The notes under the pieces are model-generated. The model worked only from the letters and a program-made list of their open reading frames with translations. It searched no databases and was not told the DNA's origin. Positions 1-9,392 of a stretch of DNA of 64,000 nt are shown piece by piece. Source of the stretch: Tetradesmus obliquus (taxonomy: Eukaryota; Chlorophyta; Chlorophyceae; Sphaeropleales; Scenedesmaceae); assembly GCA_030272155.1 (NCBI GenBank), contig CP126201.1, positions 3,012,501 through 3,076,500 on the forward strand, written 5' to 3'. The position numbers and the translations under genes were made by a program. Positions within the stretch are counted from its first letter, which is position 1, and each line of letters begins with the position of its first letter.

Positions 1-183
1 GTGTCAGTAGACAGTATGCACAGGTGGGAGGGTGAGGCATACTTGAACTGCTGCTGTGCAGGGGTGAGGCATACTTGAACTGCTGCTGTGCAGAGGTGCG
101 TCAGAGCAAACAAGCATATGCACTGCACACACGCGCTGGGCACGTGCTTCTGCTGCTGCTGTGCCTGCTCAAGCGCCCTAAAG

Positions 184-217
<34 letters not shown>

Positions 218-221
218 CATG

Positions 222-299
222 CTGACACCTGCTGCTCCAGTGGAGTGCCGGCCAGGCTGTATCCCTGGCCCACCCGCTGCTGCTGCCTTGTGCTGAATG

Positions 300-358
<59 letters not shown>

Positions 359-715
359 CAGTTCAGCGCACCTGCTGCTCCAGTGGTGTGCCGGCCAGGC
401 TGAGCCCCTAGCCCACCTGCTGCTGCTGCTGCTGCTGCTGCTGCCGCCGCTGCTGCTGCTGCTGCTGCCGCCCAAACATTTGAAGGCCCAACCCACCTGC
501 TGCCTTAGTGGTGTGCCAGCCAGGCTGAGTGACAGCACGTTGAGCAGCGGCTGGCTGGCCCTGTCGGGGGCCGTCATGTACGTCACCCACTGCAAGAAAG
601 TAACAAGTAACATGACAGCGGTGCGGCAGCAGCAGGACAATGTCATTGTGCCTGCTCAGAGCAGGTGTGTGGAGTGAGAGGCTAGCCACATCAGTGACAG
701 GCACCCGCTGCTTGG
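222..715 (-). repeat. Exon-edge copies of the JmjC gene
   Basis: Copies of the end of exon 497-589 (reading SLAGTPLEQQV followed by GTG donor-like bases) lie at about 222-268 and 370-408. A copy of the end of exon 822-1044 (reading RVPVTDVASL) lies at about 650-715. They are separated by long sense CAG tracts (181-212, 301-360, 418-475 on the plus strand as CTG). Similarity to the parent exon is seen directly; that they are non-coding remnants is inferred. Confidence 0.6.
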
Positions 716-1659
716 ATAGCTTGCATGCATCTGCTGCTGTGCTGCTGCAACGATACAATAGAAGAGCAGACACATCGCAAATGCTGCTGCAAATGCTGCT
801 GCTGCTGCTGCTGCCCCTCACCTGGCCCAAGCTCATGGCCGGCACCGCCTCCTGACTCGCCACGTCAATGACAGGCACCCGCTGCTGCTGCCCCAGCTGC
901 TGCAACAGCAGCTGCAGCGACAAGCCTCCTGCAGGCAGCCGCATGCCCAGCGCTGCTGCTGTGGCTGCTGAGCTGTCTTGCACTGGCTGCAGCAGCAGCG
1001 GCTGGGTGAAGCCTGCGGCCAGCAGGTCCTCTGCGGTTACCTCCCTGCAAATGACAAGCAAGACAAGCAAGAGGCATGCGTAAGCATCAAAGGAGCAGGC
1101 GCAGCAGCAGCGGCTGGCGGAAGCCTGACGCGAGCAGGGCCTCTGCTGTGACTTCTCTGCAAGATACAGGAAAAAGAAAGAAAGGAGGCATGCGGCAGCA
1201 GCGCAGGTGAAGCCGCAACTCTGAGAGTGCATATGAAGCCTGAGGCCAGCAGGGACATTGCCCATGGCAATTGCATCCCTGTCGATGTTGCTTGGTCTGC
1301 TGCTAAGCCAGTGCGACAGCTGACTGGAGTATGGCTGTCATAGCACGGCTGCGTTCTGCATATCTCTGCAGCCTGTCTGGCTTCCTTGCTTGTCTGACTC
1401 GCACCAGTGCAGCTGCTAGACATCCGCAGCTGGTGCTGTGCCCACGCAGAAGCATGATGTTGACTTCATAGTGGCAACTGAGACAGCTGACATAGCAGCA
1501 GCTGCAACAGCAAGGCGCTCACCCAGCTTTTGCAGTGGACAATGAGCTGGGGTCACTGTCAGCTTGCAGCAGCAGCTGCGAGTACTGCTGGTAGTCCACT
1601 GCTGCTGCTTCCAGCACGCCAGCAGCATCAGCACACAGCTTGTCCTCATCGTAGTCGAC
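497..1659 (-). CDS. JmjC histone lysine demethylase, KDM2/KDM7 type (partial)
   Basis: Three exons are supported on the minus strand: 1523-1659, 822-1044 and 497-589; their phases join cleanly. The protein reads KAGEVTAEDLLAAGF, then LGMRLPAGG, then RVPVIDVASQEAVPAMSLGQ, then WVTYMTAPDR, then LLNVLSLSLAGTPLRQQ. This order matches the stretch just before and at the start of the JmjC domain in JHDM1/PHF8-type Fe(II)/2-oxoglutarate demethylases (GF..P, LGM.lP, VIDV..Q, MsL..W..Y, LNViSLefs.TpL). The iron-binding HxD...H residues would lie beyond the left edge, so catalytic competence cannot be judged. No PHD finger or start codon was found upstream; the first supported exon starts in phase 0, so more 5' exons are expected. 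Each of the two best exons has damaged partial copies nearby. The family call is good; histone specificity is unknown. Confidence 0.75.
1085..1262 (-). repeat. Copies of the 5' edge of JmjC exon 822-1044
   Basis: At 1090-1155 a TTGCAG acceptor is followed by a reading EVTAEALLASGFRQPLLL, close to the parent EVTAEDLLAAGFTQPLLL, and then runs into a stop. A third, more decayed copy (LLASGFICT) lies at about 1220-1262. Confidence 0.6.
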
Positions 1660-1720
1660 CTGCAGGAAAGTTTGCAGGACAGTTTGCAGGAGATCTTGCA
1701 GGAACGCTTGCAGGAGAAGG
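1660..1720 (-). repeat. 12-bp tandem array of acceptor-like units
   Basis: On the gene's sense strand five units of about 12 bp, each containing CCTGCA(A/G), run directly into the real CCTGCAG acceptor of exon 1523-1659. Similar arrays occur in introns of two other genes of this window. Confidence 0.75.
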
Positions 1721-3027
1721 TGCCAAGCTGGGATCAGCAGGCCAGCATGCATCATGCTGCAACACAAGCAGCAAGCGTGCACAGTGCTGGAGTGTGCAAG
1801 GGCTCTAGGCCAGGTTCAGCCGGGGGCATGGTGGGCTGGTGGGTACAGTTGCATGTAAGAAAAGGTGTTACGACTGTATGTTGTTTTTCACCTGCTTGCG
1901 AGGTCTGCTGCTGCGCCTGGCAGTCCCAGCTGCAGACATTGCTGTGCCCTTGTGCCCAGCGACTGACCAGCCTAGACGGCTTCAAACCATTCTACATCAG
2001 AACAACAATTGCATCATCATTTGGTGCTGACAATCAGCTCCTGGTACGGTGGTGAGTAACTACAGCTGGTGACTACACCCATACATGGATCGAAGCACGA
2101 CCTCTGAGACGAACTCCTCTTGCTCAACGCTAAGTAATATTCAGTCGTATGCATGGGTGTGTCCGCAGCTCGGCATGCTCTTTTCGCGGACCAACATCAG
2201 GGCTGTTAGTGTCTGCTCAAGTCCCTCCAGGTGGCTATTCTAGCCAGGCCTGAATTTCGATGGTGGACACTTAACGTGCGCTCAGCGTATCATAGTTTTA
2301 AGATGCTGAAGAAACCGTTCCTGCAATTCCTGAGCATCAGATAAGAGCAGCAGGAGCTAGCATTCAACAGCGATCGTCACTCAGTGACTGTATGGTTTCA
2401 GGTGAATGTTTTACCTGATAGAGCGCCTTGAACCTGGCTAATAAAACACCAAGTTTACATTTTTTTAACAATCATCTCATTCAATCCATTAGCCCGGTGC
2501 TTGCTGCTGCACATATGTACTAGCTGCAATTGGTGCTGCACAGATGGCAACAGTGAATTGATACAAGGGCACATATGCTACTGCCAGGCGCACGTGGCAA
2601 AGCGGTCTCACCTGAGATGAAACACACATATTAAAACATCAGCTTTTGTATTGTTCAATGCTTTTGTCAGCGAGAAATTGCAGTTGCCTGCTGACAGCAT
2701 CATTGATGCTGCATCAAAAGCCAGTGGCAAGAGCCTCTCCGGCTTGCTTTTGACCTGAAACTTTTCATATACTTTTTAATATGCAGTTTGCTGTTATCGA
2801 GCTGGTTGTGCACGATCCACCTCAGCCGGCCAAACCCCGGTGAACCCGCTGCGGTGCTGGTGGGCCGGCCATATAAGCGCCTGCCTCCAATTGCTGTGTC
2901 AGCGATACCTTGAATCCACACATCATGCTCTGATGAATCTTTGAGAGCTGAAGATTGCTGCGCAAACCAGGTGGCACTTTCTGTTGAGGCTCTGGGGCTT
3001 CAGCCAGCAGCCTGACGGTGCCCAGCA
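1721..3027. other. No supported gene
   Basis: No conserved protein motif, tRNA or other RNA gene was recognised. Upstream exons of the JmjC gene may lie here but could not be identified. 2056-2700 is AT-richer and free of CAG repeats. Confidence 0.5.
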
Positions 3028-3730
3028 ATGCGCGTGAAGCCGGGAAGAAGCAGGCCAGCCCCACTGTCCCCAGTCTCCTCAGACAAGACCCAGTCACTGA
3101 ACGCGCCAAAAGTTCAAGTGCATTCGTATTATTCGAACGATCGCCCAGAGCAAGCAGTGCACGAGGTGCGGAATGTTAATCGTTTACTTTCTGATTTGGC
3201 TGCACTCCCAGGAAGGCACGCAGCAGTAGCTCGGTCCCTGACCTGTCTCGGTAATGCTGGGTTGTGCTTGATCTGCCTGCTGCTCGCAGCTTGTGGAGCG
3301 ACGTGTGAGAAGCTCTCTGAAGCTTATCCATCGCGGCGAGCTCACGCCATCGCAGGCCCTGCGAGCAGTGGTGAATTGCCTGGCAGACGAGCTCACAGAC
3401 AGCCAGTACCACTGCCTGCTGTGCTACTTCAAAGCCAAGCAAGCCAAGGGGCAGCTCGCTCCCGCCAAGCAGCTGCTGCTGCAGCAGCTCTACAACGCAA
3501 AGGCAGGCCTGCCAGCCACAGCAGCAGCAAGCACACGCGACCAGGAGCGGCAGACTGCAGCATTCGCATCATTTGCTTACCCCAGCCACGGCCTGCCTTC
3601 TCCTGCAAGCAAAATTGCAGTTGGGGGTGTGATTGACGCAGCAAAAGGCAGTGCAGCAGACCAAGGGGCCCTCTGGCGCGGCACCACCACTGCAGGCGTG
3701 TTTGAGCCAGTAGCAGTGAAGCAGCAGAGC

Positions 3731-3762
<32 letters not shown>

Positions 3763-3823
3763 GCTATTCTGGACAGGAAAGGCAGCAGCGTTGACCAGTG
3801 ACAGGCTACAGCTGGACGTCTGA
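3028..3823 (+). CDS. Unknown 223-aa protein with C-terminal polyGln
   Basis: Two exons, 3028-3165 and 3290-3823, join in phase 0 (GAG|GTGCGG donor, GCTCGCAG acceptor) to give 223 residues. The join produces a continuous charged helical-looking segment, YSNDRPEQAVHELVERRVR and onward through HRGELTPSQALRAVVNCLADEL, followed by a Lys/Gln-rich stretch, a low-complexity part and a Gln run near 3721-3762. I do not recognise the family. Support is only the open frame, clean splice sites and non-repetitive composition. It ends 103 bp before the RNase H2A start on the same strand, with no ATG between, so it could be the first ORF of a bicistronic transcript or an unrelated neighbour. Confidence 0.5.
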
Positions 3824-3926
3824 AGGCAGCAGCAGGTTGCTGGTTTTAGCACAGCACCACCAGAGTCAACAGGGAGCTGAAAGCAGAAGTTAGCATTTAG
3901 TAGAACTAGTGGCAACAGCAGCAACT

Positions 3927-4623
3927 ATGGCAACTGCAACAGCAGGAGCAGCAGCAGCAGACTGTCCTGCAGAAGACGTGAACCAGCAGCAGACAGGCAG
4001 CAGCGCTGCCTCCGTGGTGCTGCCACCCACCCGCAACTTGGCACCTACTCGCGAGTGGTACTCGGAGCCCTGCATGCTCGGTGTAGGTGAGCAGTGTTGA
4101 AAGATGCAGAAAAGACGTCGCAGTAGCTGCATGCGGCATGATTGCTCACTCGCATATAAAAGGGGGCAGCTGCCGCAACAGCAGCAATACAACGATAAGC
4201 CAGCAGCATTGCACAGTAGATCCATCCTGTTGCTGCATGCACTGGCTGCTTCCCCTGCAGCATTCTGCATGGCTGCAGGCAGCCGATACCATGTTCATTG
4301 GCCGCGCGCATCAAAATTTGAATAAAGCTTCATTGCTCCACAACATCGCCACAGATTGCCGCCAGCATGCCTGCAGCTGTCGCAGCTTGCCGCACAGCCT
4401 TGTCCACAGGCGAGCCAAGCACTTGCTGTCTTTCCTGCAAGGGCTGTCTTCCTTGCAAGGGCTGTCTTTCCTGCAAGGGCTGTCTTTCCTGCAAGTGCTG
4501 TCTCTCCTGCAAGGGCTAAAACGCTGCCAGACATGCAGCTGCAGCTGCACGCCTCCTGCATGTCGCCACACAACCACACCAACAACCCAGATAGCTGCTT
4601 GACTCGTTGTTTGCCTTGCCGCA

Positions 4624-4654
<31 letters not shown>

Positions 4655-7600
4655 CAGATGAGGCAGGGCGTGGGCCGGTGCTTGGCGCCATGGTGTATGC
4701 CTGCGCAGTGGCACCACTGTCATACAAGGAGACCCTGGCCACACAGTGAGTGCTGCTGCTGTCGCTAACTAAGATGATTATTAACATATGATATGTTGTG
4801 AAGCATGCCTGTTGCTGTGAACATGCGCTAGCTATCTCGCCTTGCAGCGGTGGCACATGCTGTTTTGGTGATGCTCATCCCTTGCTCCTGCTGACTTGCT
4901 TCACTGCTGCCCTGCGCCGCCCTTCCTGCAAAACCCCCAACCCTAAACCCAGGGCCTACGCGGACAGCAAAACCCTGTCGGAGGCCGAGCGCAGCCGGCT
5001 GTTCAAAGCCCTGGCGGCAGACCCCAGCTGTGTGTATGTGGCAGATCTGCTGTCTGCGCAGTTCATCAGTGGACAGATGCTGGGGCGTGCAAGGGTCAGC
5101 TTGAATGCAGTGGCAGAGCAGTCAACAATGGGGCTCATCCAAGACGTGCTGGATGCAGGAGTTCAAGTCAAAGAGGTGTGTGTATATGAGAGCCTAGCAT
5201 CTGGGCTTTGTAGCACATGTTGGCACATGATGCAGCCGGCAGCTGGGTTGAGATAAGATGTGCTGGATGCTGGCGTGCAGCTGAAAGTGGTGGGTAACGT
5301 GTTTGAAAGCTTGTGGGATTGAGTAGCGCACTTGAGCCTGAATGCAGTGGCAGAGCAGTCCACGATGGGGCTCATCCAAGATGTGCTGGATGCAGGCGTG
5401 CAACTTAAAGAGGTGTGTTGGTGTGTTTGGTGTTGTTTGCAAGCTTGTGGGCTTCAGTAGCGCGCGTCAAACACTCGATGCAGCGTGCAGTGGGGTGTGA
5501 AAGTAGGATGTGCTGCATGCAGGCGTGCAGCTGAAAGAGGTGCGTTGGTGTGTTTGCAAGCTTGTAGGATTGGGTAGCGCGCTTGAGCCTGAATGCAGTG
5601 GCAGAGCAGTCGACGATGGGCTTGATCCAAGACGTGCTGGATGCAGGAGTGCAGCTGAAAGAGGTGCGTGGTGTGTTTGAGTAACTCGTCACGTGTACAG
5701 CTTGACATCTTGGCTTCAGTAGCGCATGTCGGCACATGGTGCAGCCTGCCTTCAAGCATCAATATCACCACCTGCCGCTCCCATTGAAGTACAGGTGTTC
5801 ATCGACACTGTTGGCGACCCGGACCGCTACAAGGCCAAGCTGGAGCGCGCATTCCCAGGCATCGCCTTCACCGTGTGCCTGATTGCTGCTTGCTTCCCAC
5901 TGCCACTGCTTCCCACAACCATCACAGGTGCTCATCGACATGGTTGGGGACCCGGACCGCTACAGGGCCAAGCTGGAGCGTGCCTTCCCAGGCATTGCCT
6001 TCACCGTGTGCCTCCCCAATCCTCATCCACCCACCCACTCTCTCATTCACACATTCACACATACTAGCACCAGCACACACAATGGTGCCCCTTGTGCCAG
6101 GCAGCTGGCCCTTGCTTCTCACTCACCCCATACTGCAACCGCACAGCAGCATTCCTCAACTGCCACGCATTGCTTTTCGCTTCGTCTGCACCACAGGTGT
6201 TCATCGACACTGTTGGGGACCCGGACCGCTACAGAGCCAAGCTGGAACGTGCCTTTCCCGGCATTGCCTTCACAGTATGCCCGAAAGCAGATGCGCTGTA
6301 CCCAATTGTGTCAGCGGCCAGCATCGCAGCCAAGGTGTTGAGGGACACCAGCCTGCAGGTGGAGCAGCAGCAGCTGCCAGCAAAGCAGGCGGGCAGCTTG
6401 GGCAACGGATACCCCTCGTGAGTGCCTGCTGTTTGATCTCTCTAGCTGCCCTTGTGATGTTGCGTGTGGCTGCCAGGCAGCGGACGTAGTAGCCAAAGTG
6501 TCCTGTGATGGCAGGAGTGCTGCAGGAGGTGGCAGGAGACAACTTTGTCGCATTGTAGTTGCTACGTAGTTTGGTTTGTGGACGCTTTGTCGTCGTCGCG
6601 CAATACCAGCCTGCAGGTGGAGCAGGCGGCGCGCCTGACAGGCAGGCGGGCAGCCTGGGCAGGGGATACCCCTCGTGAGTGGCTGGCTGGCTAGCTGATG
6701 TTTGTGTTGTTGTTGTTGGCTACTGGGCTGTAATATTGCTCTGGGTGACAGTAGTTGTGAATGTAATGTGTGTTGTGTCCGGCAGCCTGGTCTGTGCATG
6801 CCGCTATATGCTGTGTCAGCAGCCAGTATTGCAGCCAAGGTGTTAAGGGACACCAGCCTGCAGGTGGAGCAAGCTGCACTGCCAGCAAAGCAGGCGGGCA
6901 GCCTCGGCAACGGATACCCCTCGTGAGTGGCTGCTGTTTGATGCTTGTGATGTTGTTGTTGGCTGCTGGACTGTAACATCGCTGTGGGTGACAGTAGGAT
7001 TTGATTCCAATGTGTGTTGTGTCTGCCGGCATGGTCTGTATATGCCGCTACATGCTGTGTCGGCAGCCAGCATCGCAGCCAAGGTGCTGCGAGACACCAG
7101 CCTGCAGGTGGAGCAAGCTGCAGCTGCCAGCGAAGCAGGCCGGCAGCCTGGGCAACGGATACCCCTCGTGAGTGGCTGCTGTGTGATGCTTGTGATGTTG
7201 TCGTTGGCTGCTGGGCTGTAATAGTGCTGTGGGTGACAGTAGGATGTTAATTGTGATGTGTGTTGTGTCTGGCAGCCTGGCCTGTGCATGCCGCTATATG
7301 CTGTGTCAGCAGCCAGTATTGCAGCCAAGGTGTTAAGGGACACCAGCCTGCAGGTGGAGCAAGCTGCACTGCCAGCAAAGCAGGCGGGCAGCCTCGGCAA
7401 CGGATACCCCTCGTGAGTGGCTGCTGTTTGATGCTTGTGATGTTGTTGTTGGCTGCTGGACTGTAACATCGCTGTGGGTGACAGTAGGATTTGATTCCAA
7501 TGTGTGTTGTGTCTGCCGGCATGGTCTGTATATGCCGCTACATGCTGTGTCGGCAGCCAGCATCGCAGCCAAGGTGCTGCGAGACACCAGCCTGCAGGTG

Positions 7601-9146
7601 GAGCAAGCTGCAGCTGCCAGCGAAGCAGGCCGGCAGCCTGGGCAACGGATACCCCTCGTGAGTGGCTGCTGTGTGATGCTTGTGATGTTGTCGTTGGCTG
7701 CTGGGCTGTAATAGTGCTGTGGGTGACAGTAGGATGTTAATTGTGATGTGTGTTGTGTCTGGCAGCCTGGCCTGTGCATGCCGCTGTATGCTGTGTCAGC
7801 AGCCATCCTTGCAGCCAAGGTCTTAAGGAAGCACCAGCCTGCAGGTGGAGCAGGCGGCGCTGCCAGCAAAGCAGGCGGGCAACCTCGGCAACGGATACCC
7901 CTCGTGAGTGGCTGGCTTGCTGCTGCTGTTTGTGTTGTTCTGGTAGGCTGCTGGGTAGCGGTAGCTCTGTGGGAGTTGGTGGAGCAGGCGGCGCTGCCTC
8001 AAAAGCAGGCCGGCAGCCTTGGCAAGGGCCACCCCTCGTGAGTGGCTGGCTGGCTGCTGCTGCTGCTGCTGTTTGGTCAGGCGTCAGCACTGGACGTAGC
8101 ACGGAGGTGCCTGCGGCGGCTGCAATGCTACGTGATTGCTGTGATGGTGGCGAGCACACAGCAGAACCCACCGCGCAAGAACCTGTTTTGACCACTGTCT
8201 GCTGCTGCTGCTGCTGCTGCCCCTGCAGTGACCCCGTGACGCAGGCGTGGCTGGCGGGCCACTGTGATGCCGTGTGGGGCTTCCCGCCCCTGGTGCGCTT
8301 CAGCTGGGAGACATGCAGCAGGTGAGGCTGCTGTGGCCACTGTGGCGCATATAAGCGTGTTCACACTGATTGTCAATATGCCTGGTGTTTTTACTATCAG
8401 CAGTGTTGCAGCTGGTGCGCTTCAGCTGGGAGACCTGCAGCAGGTGAGGCCCTGCGACGCGTTTAAGCTGTGCTGCTACGCGAGCAGGTGAGGCCCCTGT
8501 GACGCGTCTAAGCTGTGCTGCTACGCGAGCAGCAGAGCCGCAAAAACCTAGCCTGCCGGCATGAGCACAGCTGGGAGACGTGCAGCAGACGAGGCCACTG
8601 TGACGTGTTTAGGCGTGTTTGTTCCTGGTGTTTACACTGCAGCAGTGTTGCAACCGGTGCGCTTCAGATGGGAGGCCTGCAAGAGATGGGCGGACTGTGA
8701 CGCATGATACTCACAAACAGTTTGGAGGCATGCTCTTGCTTCTGGTGTCCATGTCCTCACAGTGCTGCAACATGTGCTGGGACAGCACCGCATCTTACAC
8801 CCGCATGCTGCCTGCGCTGCCTTGCAGGATCCTTGAGGAGCGCTGCGTGAAGGTGAAGGCAACAAACCTGCACCATCCATTGGTGTTTGGGCAACAAACC
8901 GTAGCTTGAACCGTATCTCACACTCTCCTGTGCGCTGTTCTGCCTTGCAGGATCCTCGAGGAGCGCTGCGTGAAGGTGACATGGCCGGCCGACAGCAGCA
9001 GCGCCAGCGGCGGCGGCGGCGGCGGCAATGCGCAGCAGACGCTGGCGTGCTTCCGGCAGCCCACCGACAACAGCGGCGAGAGCAGCGGCATGGGGCGACA
9101 CCCATACTTCAGGCTGCGGCGCCTGCAGCGCGTGGCCGCATTCTAG
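3927..9146 (+). CDS. RNASEH2A: Ribonuclease H2 subunit A (RNase HII-type catalytic subunit)
   Basis: Removes ribonucleotides and RNA from RNA:DNA hybrids in the nucleus as the catalytic subunit of RNase H2. Best model has six exons: 3927-4086, 4658-4745, 4953-5175, 6197-6417, 8229-8321, 8951-9146 (326 aa; human is 299). Motifs in order: EPCMLGVDEAGRGP with catalytic D54-E55, DSKTLSE (D87), DTVGDP (D161), KADALYPIVSAASIAAKV (D189), GNGYPSDPVTQAWL, VWGFPPLVRFSWET, and a C-terminal ILEERCVKVTWPAD. All four expected acidic active-site residues are present. The start ATG is the only one upstream of EPCMLG in frame without a stop, apart from a GTG. Introns 3 to 5 and the 3' flank are filled with partial exon copies, so isoforms cannot be excluded. 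Introns begin GTGAGY or GTGTGT. Confidence 0.93.
4426..4516 (+). repeat. 18-bp tandem array of acceptor-like units in RNASEH2A intron 1
   Basis: Five units of CTGTCTTTCCTGCAAGGG (with small changes) lie in intron 1. Each looks like a polypyrimidine stretch plus CTGCAA. The real acceptor follows 140 bp later after a (CTG)n tract ending CTCGCAG. Confidence 0.8.
5256..5668 (+). repeat. Four copies of the 3' edge of RNASEH2A exon 3
   Basis: Copies of the end of exon 4953-5175 (SLNAVAEQSTMGLIQDVLDA, then GVQ.KE plus GTG donor) occur at about 5256-5292, 5333-5413, 5505-5542 and 5580-5664. The longer ones keep the frame across the whole copy and keep a GTGTGT or GTGCGT donor. Confidence 0.85.
5795..6013 (+). 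repeat. Two extra copies of the 5' edge of RNASEH2A exon 4
   Basis: 5795-5872 and about 5932-6010 repeat the first 78 bp of exon 6197-6417 with their own CAG acceptor and an in-frame reading VFIDTVGDPDRYKAKLERAF. Each carries the catalytic Asp of DTVGDP. Both end at ACC|GTGTGC, so each could be a 26-codon phase-0 cassette. Confidence 0.85.
6598..8040 (+). repeat. Seven copies of the 3' edge of RNASEH2A exon 4, partly in a 490-bp higher-order repeat
   Basis: Copies ending in GGATACCCCTC|GTGAGT or a close variant lie at about 6600-6673, 6786-6922, 7028-7167, 7276-7412, 7518-7657, 7766-7903 and 7985-8037. The pair 6786-7275 recurs almost identically as 7276-7765, a 490-bp unit, and a third unit starts at 7766. 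Copies read VSAASIAAKVLRDTSLQVEQ and keep the donor. Confidence 0.9.
8404..8853 (+). repeat. Copies of RNASEH2A exon 5 and exon 6 edges
   Basis: The exon 5 end (LVRFSWETCSR plus GTGAGG) is repeated at about 8404-8442, 8570-8592 and 8645-8690. A copy of the exon 6 start (CAG acceptor, ILEERCVKV) lies at 8829-8853, ahead of the used acceptor at 8950. Confidence 0.75.
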
Positions 9147-9216
9147 GCATGTTCTAGGCACATGCGCATGGCGTGTGGCTACCAGATTTGTGGTACGAGC
9201 AATCAAGATGCAGAAT

Positions 9217-9392
9217 GCGGCATGGGGCGCCACCCATACTTCAGGCTGAGGCGGCTGCAGCGTGTTGCAGCATTCTAGGCGACTTGGCATGCCTCCATAC
9301 TCTCGTCTACGGGCAAGCTGTGGCTGCTGTATGGACACAGCTGACATACTTTCGGCTGAGGCGGCTGCAGCGCGTGGCCGCGCTCCAGGCAC
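9217..9392 (+). repeat. Two copies of the RNASEH2A stop-codon exon end
   Basis: 9217-9276 repeats the last codons, GRHPYFRLRRLQRVAAF and TAG, and 9342-9390 repeats them with the stop lost. They lie downstream of the true stop at 9144-9146. Confidence 0.75.

Noticed and set aside
5256..9392. The RNASEH2A repeats as a cluster of separate paralogous genes
   Set aside because: Copies contain only exon borders, never a full set of exons or their own start, and all lie in introns or just after the stop of one gene.
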